Position numbers and translations under genes: made by a program. A model generated the notes under the pieces. The model was not told the DNA's origin. It did not search any database and saw only the letters and a program-made list of their open reading frames with translations. Source: Candidatus Eiseniibacteriota bacterium (lineage in GTDB: Bacteria > Orphanbacterota > Orphanbacteria > Orphanbacterales > Orphanbacteraceae). From it: a stretch of DNA of 64,000 bases. Position 1 is the first letter of the stretch. Every line of letters starts with the position of its first letter. Shown here piece by piece: positions 53,134-61,860 of the stretch. The DNA lies in contig JAJCZU010000004.1 in NCBI GenBank assembly GCA_029262235.1, forward strand, positions 1,117,231 through 1,181,230. The letters run 5' to 3'.

Positions 53134-56100
53134 ATGCGTCTTTTCCGAACGATCGTTCTCAGCCTGTTTGTCGCACTCCTGCTCTCCGCGCCCGCCGGCG
53201 CCCAGTATTTCGGCAAAAACAAAGTGCAGTATCGGGAATTCGACTGGGCGGTCATCAAGACCGAACATTTCGAAGTCTATTATTATGAGACGGGAAAGCA
53301 GGTCGCGCTCGATGCGGCGCGCATGGCCGAACGATCGTACCGGCAGCTTTCGAAGCGCCTCGGGTACAAGATGGTGCGCCCGATCCCGCTCATCCTCTAC
53401 GCGTCCCACTCCGATTTTCAGCAGACGAACGTAAGCCAGGGCCTGATCAGCGAAGGAACCGGCGGCGTGACGGAGTTCATCAAGCGCCGCGTGTTTCTGC
53501 CGTTTACGGGATCGTACGCGGAACTCGAACACGTCCTGACACACGAACTCGTGCACGCGTTCCAGGTCGAGATCCTCTGGGGATCGTCGGGCAGCGTTCT
53601 CGCGAACACGCTCGGGTTCTCCCCGCCGCTCTGGTTCATGGAGGGGATGGCCGAGTACCTGTCGGTCGGTGAAGTCGACGTGCACACGAGAATGTGGCTC
53701 CGCGATGCGGCGCTGCAGGGGTATCTGATTCCGATCCCGATCCTGAGCCGCGTCGGCGACATCCGCGTGTACCGGTTCGGGCAGTCGATCTTCCAGTTTC
53801 TGGCCGACCAGTACGGCGACGAGAAGGTGGGCGAGATTCTGCGCGCGGCCCCTCGCGTGGGCGGCGTGAACCACGCGTTTCAGTCGGTGCTCGGCGTGTC
53901 GCTCTCGAAGTTTTCGGAAGAGTGGCTGGAAGACGTGCGCCGCACGTATCTCCCGCAGATCGCGGACTATCAGAAGCCGGAAAAGTTCGCGCGCAAGATC
54001 ACGGACAATGGAAAAGATCTCAGCTCGCTGAACCTCGTTCCCGCCGTTTCCCCGAGCGGCGAGCAGGTCTGCTTCATCAGCGATCGCAGTATGTATTCGG
54101 ATATTTATCTCGCGAGCACGAGCGACGGCAAGATCAAGAAGAAGCTGATCGAAGGCGAGCGGACGGCCGACTTCGAGTCGCTTCGATTCTTCAGCACGTC
54201 CATTTCGTGGTCGCCCGACGAACGGTTCATCGCCTTCCCCGCCAAAATCGGGGCGAACGACGCGATCTATATCGTCGATGTGCGCACGAAGAAAGTGCGC
54301 AGGAAGCTGAAGTTCGACTTCGACGGGGTCGTTTCGCCGTCGTGGTCGCCTGACGGCGAACATCTCGTTTTCGTCGCGCTCGAAGGGGGCAAGACGAACC
54401 TCTTCACGTGCCGCACCGACGGCTCCGAACTGACGCGACTGACCGACGACCGTTTCACGTGCCGGGACCCCGCCTGGTCACCCGACGGCAGGACCATCGC
54501 CTTTACGACGGATCGCGGAGGAGAAACGGACTTCGAGATCCTTCGCTTCGGCGATTTCAAAATCGCGACGTATGATCTCGCGTCCGGCGCAATCGAGATC
54601 CTTCCCGAAATGAAAGGGAAGAACATCGCTCCGCAGTGGGGGCCGGACGGCGAGAACATCATCTTCATCTCGGATCGATCCGGGATTTCGAATCTGTACG
54701 ACTACGAAGTCGCGACGGGCCGGATCTTCAAACTCACGAACATTCTGACGGGCATCACCGGCATCGTTCCGCAGTCACCGCCGTTCAGCTGGTCCCGAAG
54801 CGGCGAGATGCTCGTATTCTCGGCATTTTCGGGGGGCGGCTGGGATCTCTACACGATCCGCGATCCTTTGCGCCTCAAGAATGTGCCCATCGAAGGCGGC
54901 GATTCCGATCCCGCTCTCGTTGCGGGGACACAGCTGCCTGAAGCAGACGAGGCGAGTGAAGTCGGCGACGAGGGACCCGAGCCCGTTCGCTCGACACTCC
55001 CGTCGAAGCTGGTCGACCTGCGCACGATCTTTCCGAAGGCGGAGGTGCCCGATGAGGAGGTGCTGACCGCGTCGGCGGATCCGAATGCGCAGTATGCGCT
55101 GCCCGATACGACGGAGTTCGAGCGCAAGGACTACAAACTGAAGTTCAGCCAGGATTTCCTGTTCGGGGGCGCCGGTTTCGCGTCCAACGTCGGTTTTGCG
55201 GGCCAGAGCACGCTCTCGTTCAGCGACATCATGGGGAATCACAACATCCGCCTTGCCGCCGGGATCTACGGCTCGCTTTCCGACGCGGATCTCTTCCTCT
55301 CGTACGCGAATCTCAAACAGCGCCTGAACTACGCTGTCAGCATCTTTCAATTCCGGAACGATTTTTTCATCTTCTCGGCAACCGACGACGCGGAGTTCCA
55401 GTCACAGATCTATCGCGGCGCGGAGTTCCAGACCGCGTACCCGCTCAGCAAATTCCGGCGCTTCGAAGTGGGCGCGCGCGCGCTTTCGATTTCGAGCCGC
55501 GTGTTCCAGCAATCGTTCGATGTGAATACCGGCGGGACGCGCACGTCGATCGAAAACGGAGACACGCGCTACTTCGGCCAGCCGTTCGTCGCGATGGTGT
55601 TCGACAACGTGCTTTACGGGCCGACCGGCCCGATCAACGGGAGTCGCTCGCGCTATTCGATCGACTATGCGGCCGGCGACGTTTCGTACGTAACGGGCAT
55701 CGCGGACATCCGGAACTACTGGAACATCCGGCATCGGTATCATTTTGCTACGCGCCTTATCGTGGGCGGCAGCAGGGGGCGCGACAATCAGTTCTTCCGC
55801 GTCGGGGGGCCGTTTACGTTCCGGGGGCTCGACTGGGGCGATCTTCGCGGCACACGCCTCGGCACGCTGAACCTCGAGTTTCGCTATCCGTTCATCGACC
55901 AGATTCGATTCGGGTGGCCGCTGCCGCTCGACATTCGCTCCATCGGCGGCATTCTGTTCGTCGACGGAACCGCGGTCTGGGACGGGGACGGGCAGGAGCT
56001 GAAACCGATCTACCGCATTCAGCCGGAATCGAACGGGCTGATCACGAACGGATACGGATTCGCGTACGGATTCGGCGCCCGCGTCAATCTCGGCTTTTTC

Positions 56101-56190
56101 GTGCTGCGCTGGGACACGGGCCGCCTCACAGATTTCCAGAGAAACTACGGGAACGCATTCTCGTTCTTCACGCTTGCGGCTGACTTCTAG
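53134..56190 (+). CDS. gluzincin peptidase - TolB propeller - D15 barrel fusion
   Basis: 1018 residues; an aggag site lies in front of the ATG. Signal peptide to about residue 23. Residues 30-270 are a peptidase-MA-like gluzincin: zinc ligands and catalytic Glu in H137-E138-L-V-H141, third ligand Glu 170 in WFMEGMAEYLS. Residues about 290-600 carry WD40/PD40 beta-propeller blades ('WSPDERFIAFPAKIG', 'WSPDGEHLVFVALEG', 'WSPDGRTIAFTTDRGGETD') as in TolB. The last 350 residues are an Omp85/D15-type barrel, with 'FTFRGLDWGDLRG' like the (F)xRG motif. I infer an outer-membrane protease or assembly factor. It overlaps convergent bshB1 by four bases. Confidence 0.9.
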   Translation: MRLFRTIVLSLFVALLLSAPAGAQYFGKNKVQYREFDWAVIKTEHFEVYYYETGKQVALDAARMAERSYRQLSKRLGYKMVRPIPLILYASHSDFQQTNVSQGLISEGTGGVTEFIKRRVFLPFTGSYAELEHVLTHELVHAFQVEILWGSSGSVLANTLGFSPPLWFMEGMAEYLSVGEVDVHTRMWLRDAALQGYLIPIPILSRVGDIRVYRFGQSIFQFLADQYGDEKVGEILRAAPRVGGVNHAFQSVLGVSLSKFSEEWLEDVRRTYLPQIADYQKPEKFARKITDNGKDLSSLNLVPAVSPSGEQVCFISDRSMYSDIYLASTSDGKIKKKLIEGERTADFESLRFFSTSISWSPDERFIAFPAKIGANDAIYIVDVRTKKVRRKLKFDFDGVVSPSWSPDGEHLVFVALEGGKTNLFTCRTDGSELTRLTDDRFTCRDPAWSPDGRTIAFTTDRGGETDFEILRFGDFKIATYDLASGAIEILPEMKGKNIAPQWGPDGENIIFISDRSGISNLYDYEVATGRIFKLTNILTGITGIVPQSPPFSWSRSGEMLVFSAFSGGGWDLYTIRDPLRLKNVPIEGGDSDPALVAGTQLPEADEASEVGDEGPEPVRSTLPSKLVDLRTIFPKAEVPDEEVLTASADPNAQYALPDTTEFERKDYKLKFSQDFLFGGAGFASNVGFAGQSTLSFSDIMGNHNIRLAAGIYGSLSDADLFLSYANLKQRLNYAVSIFQFRNDFFIFSATDDAEFQSQIYRGAEFQTAYPLSKFRRFEVGARALSISSRVFQQSFDVNTGGTRTSIENGDTRYFGQPFVAMVFDNVLYGPTGPINGSRSRYSIDYAAGDVSYVTGIADIRNYWNIRHRYHFATRLIVGGSRGRDNQFFRVGGPFTFRGLDWGDLRGTRLGTLNLEFRYPFIDQIRFGWPLPLDIRSIGGILFVDGTAVWDGDGQELKPIYRIQPESNGLITNGYGFAYGFGARVNLGFFVLRWDTGRLTDFQRNYGNAFSFFTLAADF

Positions 56191-56906
56191 AGGGAACGGC
56201 CGAGGATCTCTGCGGGGTCGCTGATGCCGAACGGCTCGCGCAGCAGATACGGTTCGCCGTATGCCGTCTGGATACGCGCCCCGTACTCCTGATTCCGCAT
56301 CGTGATCTGCTCGTAGAGCGAAAGCGATCCGCTGGCGAGGATATCCCCCGCTTCCTTCGCATCGTCGAACTGCGAAGCATACGCACGCACCGCTTTCATC
56401 TTCGTCTCGAACGAATCCGAAATGTCGACGATGAAACTCGGCGTGACGGGCAGGTACGAGACCGCCTCGAGCACGAGCCGCGGCCGATGCCCCGGCGTCC
56501 CTTCATTGAGACTCGAGAGGCCCGCGCTGTACGCCGCCTGGCGCGACAGAATCGACGCGGCATGATGATCGGGATTGCGGCCGCCGTTGTACTGGATCAG
56601 CACGATTGCGGGCTTCCAGTCGCGCAGGAACGAAGCGATCACGAGACGGTGCGCCATCGTGTTCTCGAGGTGCGCGTCGGGCAGCGCCGCGTTCTCGCGC
56701 ATGGCGAGGCCCATGATCGCGGCCGCGTCGGCCGCCTCGCGCAGGCGTCGTTTCGCGCTCCCCTTCGAACCCGCTTCGCCCGCTGTAAGGTCCAGCACGC
56801 CCGCGCGCTTTCCGTTCGCCGCCGTCTTCGCAAGCAGACCGCCCATGAGCAGTTCGGCATCGTCCGGATGCGCCGCGATCGCGAGAATGTCGAGTGGTTC
56901 ATGCAT
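56187..56906 (-). CDS. bshB1: bacillithiol biosynthesis deacetylase (PIG-L/LmbE family)
   Basis: 239 residues. Zinc-binding AHPDDAE at residues 12-18, then 'LDLTAGEAGSKGSAKRRLRE', and the late NPDHHAAS complete the LmbE site. The length and these segments match BshB1, which deacetylates GlcNAc-malate on the way to the thiol bacillithiol; other LmbE deacetylases are possible. BshA and BshC are not in the window. A good -10 (TACAAT, 56922-56917) is ten bases from the ATG and no Shine-Dalgarno is visible, so the leader would be very short. Confidence 0.85.
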   Translation of the reverse strand: MHEPLDILAIAAHPDDAELLMGGLLAKTAANGKRAGVLDLTAGEAGSKGSAKRRLREAADAAAIMGLAMRENAALPDAHLENTMAHRLVIASFLRDWKPAIVLIQYNGGRNPDHHAASILSRQAAYSAGLSSLNEGTPGHRPRLVLEAVSYLPVTPSFIVDISDSFETKMKAVRAYASQFDDAKEAGDILASGSLSLYEQITMRNQEYGARIQTAYGEPYLLREPFGISDPAEILGRSL

Positions 56907-57030
56907 GATGCCGGCGATTGTAGCACGAACGCCCGGGGGTTGACGTTTCTTCAGATCGAAAGGAGATTGGAGTCACTCGCGCCGCACACCGCGCCTGCTC
57001 CCCGCTCTTTCTTTCTTCTTCGGGAGGCGT

Positions 57031-57693
57031 ATGGTGACTGCTTTATCGGGACGGGTACACTCATCCAGCATCGGTAAGCTCTCGTTTGTCCTGGCCGTCG
57101 CGCTGCATCTGGCTCTGTTCCTGTCAATTCCGGCCGGGGATGCGCGGCGCCTGATCGTGCCTTATCACGATCTGCTCGTGATCGACGTTCTGCTGCCCGG
57201 TGACATTCCGGTGGAAGTTCCGGAAGCTCCTTCACGTGTATCCCGGCCCGCGCTTCCCACACCGGTCACCGTCGCCTCCCTCGTCGAAGAGCCTGTCGCG
57301 TCCGATGATGCGGCGCGCGATCTCACGATTCTCGACATGCAGGTCTCGCTTGTCGATCCGGCGGCGCGGCGTACCTCGCCCGCTGATCGCGCGACCGGCG
57401 AGTCCGCGTTCATCCCGTCGTGGGAGCGCGCGCCCGTTGTCGTCGAGATCGTGCGGCCGGCCTACCCGTCGCTCGCGCGTCAGGCGGGCATCGAAGGGTC
57501 GGTCCTCGCGCGCGTCTTCATCGATCGCCATGGGAAGGTGACGCGGGTGGAGATTCTCGAAGCGCCGAGCGAACTGTTCCACGAGCCCGTCGTGCGGGCG
57601 CTGATGCAGAGCAGGTTCGAACCGGCGTATCAGGGCGAACACGCCGTTCCCTCAAACATTCTCGTTCCGGTCGACTTTCGTTTGAACGATTGA
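57031..57693 (+). CDS. TonB-family energy transducer
   Basis: 220 residues. A single N-terminal hydrophobic helix ('LSFVLAVALHLALFLSI', residues 16-32) is followed by a short linker with several prolines and the C-terminal TonB domain: 'VRPAYPSLARQAGIEGSVLARVFI', 'GKVTRVEILEAPSELF', 'ALMQSRFEPAYQG'. It would span the periplasm and pass inner-membrane energy to outer-membrane receptors. ExbB/ExbD are not adjacent. A ggagg motif precedes the ATG. It diverges from bshB1 and is convergent with the metallophosphoesterase gene (6 bases between stops). Confidence 0.88.
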   Translation: MVTALSGRVHSSSIGKLSFVLAVALHLALFLSIPAGDARRLIVPYHDLLVIDVLLPGDIPVEVPEAPSRVSRPALPTPVTVASLVEEPVASDDAARDLTILDMQVSLVDPAARRTSPADRATGESAFIPSWERAPVVVEIVRPAYPSLARQAGIEGSVLARVFIDRHGKVTRVEILEAPSELFHEPVVRALMQSRFEPAYQGEHAVPSNILVPVDFRLND

Positions 57694-57699
57694 CCGAGG

Positions 57700-58701
57700 T
57701 CAGGCGGGGGAGTAGTCCGTGCGCACGATCGTGTGCAGGACGATTTCCGGGGGGCAGTGCAGTCGCAGCGGGATTCCTGAGCAGCCGACGCCGCGGGACG
57801 TGTACCCGCGCATTCTCAAGTAGGACCATGCGCCTGCGCAGAACCCGCGCGGCGCCCTCGCGTTCCGCAGCAGCGGGAAGCCACCCGGCGCACAGATCTG
57901 GCCGCCATGGGTGTGGCCTGAAAGCATTACGTCGAACCCCGCGTGCGCGGCTTCGCGATAGACGTCGGGCGTATGCGACAACAGGATGCCGAACGAACCC
58001 GATGCGAGTGACGCGATCGCGTCGCCCGGACTCTCCAGAAAGTGAACGTCGTCGATTGCCGCGATCGTGAATCGATCCGTGCCGCGTTCCCACGCGACTC
58101 GTTCGTTCACGAGAATCGTGAACCCGCACGCTTCCCATCGGGCCGCGTCCGCGATCGAGTCGTGGTTGCCGAGCGAAACGTAAGCGGGGCGGGCGCCGAG
58201 CGCGTGGCGAAGCAATCGGGCGTCCTTCTCGCAAAAGCTGCCGGCGAAGCTGTTCAGGTCTCCCGTGATCACGGTGCAGTCGAACGAGAGGCTGCGGACC
58301 CGGGCGACCAGTCGATCGAGGATGCCCGGTGTCGTGTCGAGATGAAGGTCGCTGAGGTGCAGAATGCGCGTGCCGTGGAACGGGGCGGGGAGCCGGCGGG
58401 ACACGATCCGGTTGTCGCGGATCGCCAGGTTGGCGGCCTCTCGCCGGCCCGCGCTTTCGAGACCGAGGCCGCGGAATCCGGCCATGAGCATCGCGCGCAG
58501 TCTGCTCTGCGGGAGCCAGCGCCTGAAAGGCAGCCTGAGCCCGAACGGCCGCCCGACGCGGGTGCGTTCGGCATGGGCGCGTCCGGCCCGCGACTCCCTG
58601 GAAAGGCGCTCTTCCAGCGGCCGTAGCTCCGCCCCGCCGGGATTCAGGGTGTCGGGGGAGGTGGCTTCGAGAAGGCGGTGGAGTGTGGCCGTTCGTTCCA
58701 T
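57700..58701 (-). CDS. metallophosphoesterase (calcineurin-like)
   Basis: 333 residues from ATG 58701. The binuclear metal site is intact: HLSDLHLD, ITGDLNS, SLGNHDSIAD, LLSHTPDVY and SGHTHGGQI in order. About 100 N-terminal residues are basic and contain one weak hydrophobic stretch. This resembles the YkoQ/YaeI group, which hydrolyses lipid-linked or cyclic phosphate substrates; the substrate here is unknown. It follows the GT-C/TPR gene by 34 bases on the same strand, so the two may be one operon. Confidence 0.9.
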   Translation of the reverse strand: MERTATLHRLLEATSPDTLNPGGAELRPLEERLSRESRAGRAHAERTRVGRPFGLRLPFRRWLPQSRLRAMLMAGFRGLGLESAGRREAANLAIRDNRIVSRRLPAPFHGTRILHLSDLHLDTTPGILDRLVARVRSLSFDCTVITGDLNSFAGSFCEKDARLLRHALGARPAYVSLGNHDSIADAARWEACGFTILVNERVAWERGTDRFTIAAIDDVHFLESPGDAIASLASGSFGILLSHTPDVYREAAHAGFDVMLSGHTHGGQICAPGGFPLLRNARAPRGFCAGAWSYLRMRGYTSRGVGCSGIPLRLHCPPEIVLHTIVRTDYSPA

Positions 58702-58735
58702 ATCTAATAGAGATCGGAACACGGGCTCGATGCGA

Positions 58736-60499
58736 TTAGCGGTTTTGCGCGGTCCAGGCAGTGGCCCCCGGGTGCCCCGGCTGGATTCGCAGCACTTCCT
58801 CCATCGCGAGGAGGGCGCCGCGCCGGTCCCCGGCCTGGTCGAGCGTGAGCGCGACCCGGAAATGAGCCTCGGGGTCGGCGGGCGTGAGCGATACCACGCG
58901 GCGGAACGACTCCAGAGCCCCGGCGACGTCGCCGCCCCGCGCGTACGCAACCCCGAGGTTCGTGTGCAGCGACGGCATGCGCGGATTGATCGCGATCGCG
59001 TCCTTCAGCACCGCGATTCCCTCTTCGATCCGTCCCGCGTTCACGAGCGCCAGTCCGAGGTTGCTTCGCGCGTTCATGTTCGCGGGGTCCGCCTCGATGG
59101 CAGCCCGGTACTGCGCGAGCGCCTGATCGCCCCTGCCGATCGCGGCCAGCGAAGTGGCGAGATTGTTCTGCGCCTTCGGGTAGGGCGATTTTACGCGGAT
59201 CGCGGCTTCGTACAGTGCGATCGCTTCGCCGTGTTCGCCGCGCCTGGCAAGCATCTGCCCGAGATTGTTGAGCGCCATCCAGGCCGTGTCGTTCTCTTCG
59301 ATCGTGTCGCGCCAGAGCGTTTCCAGATTGCGATACGTATGCGCTTCGCCGTGCGCGACTCCGAGAAGCCCGGCAGCGGTGGTAGCGAGCAGCAGCGCGC
59401 CGCCGACCCGCGGAATCCTCGCACGCTGAATCGTGCGCGCTACCAGGACGGCGATCGCACAAACAAGGACCGGCACGGCGTGATACTGGAAATGATCCGC
59501 GACGAACGAGTAGCGGAACGGGTAGACGTCGATAAATCCGAGCGCCGGGAAAAGAACGCCCGCAAAAAGAAGCAGGGTTGCCAGCGGTCCGCGACCGATG
59601 CGGGCGCGAAGAAGCCATCCGGCCGCCGCGGCCCCCGCCAGCGCGAAGAGCGGAATCCACTGCAGGAAGTTCGCGGCGTCAGGCGTCCAGCGCGGATAGA
59701 AGAACGTGAGCGGGGAAGGCCAGACCACCTTGCCCGCATAAAAGATAACGTTGTGCGAAGCGAGCTGGGTTCTTTCGAGAAACGAGAGCGCCCACTCGCT
59801 TCCCTGAGCGCCGATGTAGTTCCGTTCGATCCAGACCGTCACGAGTCCCATGATCACGCCGATCGCAAGCAGCGGGGCAAGACGGGTCGTGTCCTTGCGC
59901 GGCAGCCGGCCCTCTCGCCACCAGATCATGACGGCAATGACCGCGGGGAGAGAAGCGACCACCGTTTTCGCGAGAAGCGCGCCGAGAAAGAGAGCGCCGG
60001 ACGCCGCCAGAAGTCCCGCGCCACCCTTTTCGCGATGCCGGAAGTACAGCAGCATCGACCCCAGCGCCAGCGCAAGGCTCAGCACGTTCTTACGCTCGGT
60101 GATCCAAGCGACCGACTCGACGCAGACCGGGTGCACGGCGAAAAGAAGCGCCGCGGCGAACGCCCCGGGCAGATCGAGACGTCGCAAGATCGTCGCGAGG
60201 AGCATCGCGCTGATCGCGTGCAGCAGAATGTTGACGATGTGATAGCCGCGCGGGTCGAATCCCCAGAGGCGCGATTCGATCCAGTAGGTGGTGTGCACGA
60301 GCGGATAATACTGCGTGGTCGCGCCGGGGCTGAACCAGATCGCGCGCAGCCCCCCCGGCTCGGTGAGCGTGCGGTTTTCCGTCACGTAGGAATCGTCGTC
60401 CCAGAGGAAATCGCCGTCCCACGCGGGAGCATAGACGACGGCCGAAGCCAGCAGCAGCAGCAGAAACCCGAGCAGGTTCGTTTTCGTTTGGGGGCTCAC
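58736..60499 (-). CDS. GT-C membrane protein with C-terminal TPR repeats (TMTC-like)
   Basis: About 587 residues from a GTG at 60499; a run of in-frame GTG codons just upstream (for example 60505) makes the exact start uncertain. Around ten membrane helices include the first loop 'GDFLWDDDSYVTENRTL', whose Asp residues are the GT-C catalytic signature, and 'HIVNILLHAISAMLLATIL'. From about residue 385 on, five TPR units ('HTNLGVAYARGGDVAGALES', for example) form a cytoplasmic or periplasmic tail. Animal TMTC O-mannosyltransferases share this plan. A sugar acceptor cannot be named. Confidence 0.85.
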   Translation of the reverse strand: MSPQTKTNLLGFLLLLLASAVVYAPAWDGDFLWDDDSYVTENRTLTEPGGLRAIWFSPGATTQYYPLVHTTYWIESRLWGFDPRGYHIVNILLHAISAMLLATILRRLDLPGAFAAALLFAVHPVCVESVAWITERKNVLSLALALGSMLLYFRHREKGGAGLLAASGALFLGALLAKTVVASLPAVIAVMIWWREGRLPRKDTTRLAPLLAIGVIMGLVTVWIERNYIGAQGSEWALSFLERTQLASHNVIFYAGKVVWPSPLTFFYPRWTPDAANFLQWIPLFALAGAAAAGWLLRARIGRGPLATLLLFAGVLFPALGFIDVYPFRYSFVADHFQYHAVPVLVCAIAVLVARTIQRARIPRVGGALLLATTAAGLLGVAHGEAHTYRNLETLWRDTIEENDTAWMALNNLGQMLARRGEHGEAIALYEAAIRVKSPYPKAQNNLATSLAAIGRGDQALAQYRAAIEADPANMNARSNLGLALVNAGRIEEGIAVLKDAIAINPRMPSLHTNLGVAYARGGDVAGALESFRRVVSLTPADPEAHFRVALTLDQAGDRRGALLAMEEVLRIQPGHPGATAWTAQNR

Positions 60500-60537
60500 G
60501 GGCACAGATGGTAGCACAGACGGCGCGGCGAATTCTC

Positions 60538-60566
60538 TTGACACCCTGTGCGGGGTTTCCCTAGTT
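60538..60566 (+). promoter_or_regulatory. promoter of the parA-CBM48 leader
   Basis: A perfect TTGACA at 60538-60543, 17 bases, then CTAGTT (60561-60566); TAGTTT one base on also fits. The -10 is weak, so activation may be needed. The predicted start is near 60573, about 190 bases before the parA ATG. Confidence 0.5.
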
Positions 60567-60572
60567 TTGCGC

Positions 60573-60725
60573 CGAAGGAGCACCCCGTGTAAAGGCATGC
60601 GCAGGCGTATGCACCGGAGCACCATGGCACAGCTTCCGACATATCCTCCCGATCGATCATCACGGAACGGCCGTCGCCGTATTTCAAATACCCCGCCCCT
60701 CCGCGCCAACGCTGAGGGCTTTTTT
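60573..60725 (+). ncRNA. terminated leader or small RNA upstream of parA-CBM48
   Basis: Between the promoter and the ParA gene, an RNA of about 153 bases would begin near 60573. It would form a hairpin gcatgcg-cagg-cgtatgc (60595-60612) and end at an intrinsic terminator (60695-60725). Transcription must pass that terminator to reach parA, so this is either an attenuator leader or a separate small RNA. A 48-codon frame (ATG 60597 to TAG 60741) crosses the terminator and could be a leader peptide; it has several Arg codons and a purine-rich gaaggag upstream. Neither is proven. Confidence 0.4.
60695..60725 (+). terminator. intrinsic terminator ahead of parA-CBM48
   Basis: The arms gcccctccgcg and cgctgagggc pair around a ccaa loop (with one mismatch and one bulge), followed by six T residues at 60720-60725. 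The site is 37 bases upstream of the ParA start codon and on the same strand. Confidence 0.7.
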
Positions 60726-60762
60726 ATGGGAATGGGAGGGTAGCGTACCGGGAGGAAGATCG

Positions 60763-61860
60763 ATGAAGATCATCGCCATCGCAAATCAAAAAGGGGGATG
60801 TGGAAAGTCCACCACCGCAGTCAATCTGGCTGCTTCATTGTCCGAGCTCGAAGGACGAGTGCTGCTCGTCGACCTCGACCCGCAGGGCCATGCGTCGCTC
60901 GGCCTCGGGATCGATACGGAACTTCTCGCGCTCACTGTGCGCGACGCGATCATGCAGCCGGCCAAACCCCTGTCCGCCATCAAGCTGCCGGCGCTCGAAG
61001 GCGTCGACGTCATCCCCGCCAACGTACTGCTTTCGACCGTCGAACAGGAACTCGCCGGCGAGGAAGGTAGAGAGACGCGGCTTCATGAAGCCCTGGCGGA
61101 AGTCCGCGACCAGTACGACTGGATTCTGTTCGACTGTCCGCCGAGCGTCGGGTTCCTGACGATCAATGCTTTCGTTGCCGCCGATGCGGTACTCGTGCCG
61201 ATCGACTCTTCCTCTTTTTCGATGCATGGTCTCGAGCGCCTGCTCGACACCGTGGACCTGGTTGAGTCGAACGCGAACAAGAAGCTTCCCGTGCACGCGC
61301 TGGCCACGATGCACAATCCGCGCACGAAATACGGCCGTCAGTTCTTTGACGAACTGCGTGGCCGGTTCGGCGACCATCTCCTCGAAACGGTGATCCATCA
61401 GTCGGTCGTAGCGAAGGTCGCGGCATCCCGCGGGCTTCCGATCGGCCGGGTGGCGCGCCACTCCCGATTGCACCAGGACTATCTGGCGCTCGCGACGGAA
61501 GTGGTCGAGGCGTCTGCCGCCGACGATCTGCCGGCCACCTTCGAGGCACCCGTTGCGATGCCTTCCGGCGGGCCGCTCGTGGTCGGGGACACGATCGAAT
61601 TCGAACTGGAGGCGCCGGCCACGTCGTCAGTGGCGATTGTCGGCGAGTTCAACGACTGGAACGCGGACGTAGGGAAGATGAGCTACGACCGGCGCTCCGG
61701 CATCTGGCATCTGACGGTTGCGGTCGTGCCCGGCCGGTATCGCTATCGGTTCATCGTCGATGGCCAGTGGGTGGAAGATCCTTCGGCGCCCTGCGAAGAG
61801 TCTGCGGCCGGCTATCGGAATTCGGTCGTCGACGTGGCCGGTGCGCGCGTCGTCGAGTGA
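60763..61860 (+). CDS. ParA/MinD-type ATPase fused to a CBM48/AMPK-type glycogen-binding domain
   Basis: 365 residues; gggagga precedes the ATG. Residues 1-250 are a complete ParA: deviant Walker A K10-GGCGK15-S16-T17, switch I DLDPQGHASLGLG (37-49), Walker B ILFDCPP (121-127) and the 'KVAASRGLPIGRVARHSRLHQDY' end. After a linker, residues about 275-360 form an E-set carbohydrate-binding module like AMPK-beta/CBM48: 'SSVAIVGEFNDWNADVGKM', 'SGIWHLTVAVVPGRYRYRF', 'VDGQWVEDP' and the closing 'AAGYRNSVVDV', with W299, W315 and W336 in the expected sugar-binding places. It is not a chromosomal parA: no parB is present, and the next gene starts within its stop codon (GTGA). A role in positioning glycogen or a glycan-making machine is inference. 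Confidence 0.95.
   Translation: MKIIAIANQKGGCGKSTTAVNLAASLSELEGRVLLVDLDPQGHASLGLGIDTELLALTVRDAIMQPAKPLSAIKLPALEGVDVIPANVLLSTVEQELAGEEGRETRLHEALAEVRDQYDWILFDCPPSVGFLTINAFVAADAVLVPIDSSSFSMHGLERLLDTVDLVESNANKKLPVHALATMHNPRTKYGRQFFDELRGRFGDHLLETVIHQSVVAKVAASRGLPIGRVARHSRLHQDYLALATEVVEASAADDLPATFEAPVAMPSGGPLVVGDTIEFELEAPATSSVAIVGEFNDWNADVGKMSYDRRSGIWHLTVAVVPGRYRYRFIVDGQWVEDPSAPCEESAAGYRNSVVDVAGARVVE

Noticed and set aside
58364-60514. 716-codon plus-strand frame across the metallophosphoesterase and GT-C genes
   Set aside because: Arg-rich shadow of two well-supported genes, with no ribosome-binding site or recognisable domain.
60763-61860. Chromosome or plasmid partition ParA with nearby origin
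   Set aside because: No parB, no parS-like repeats and no DnaA-box cluster are seen. The neighbours are unknown genes and a sugar aminotransferase.
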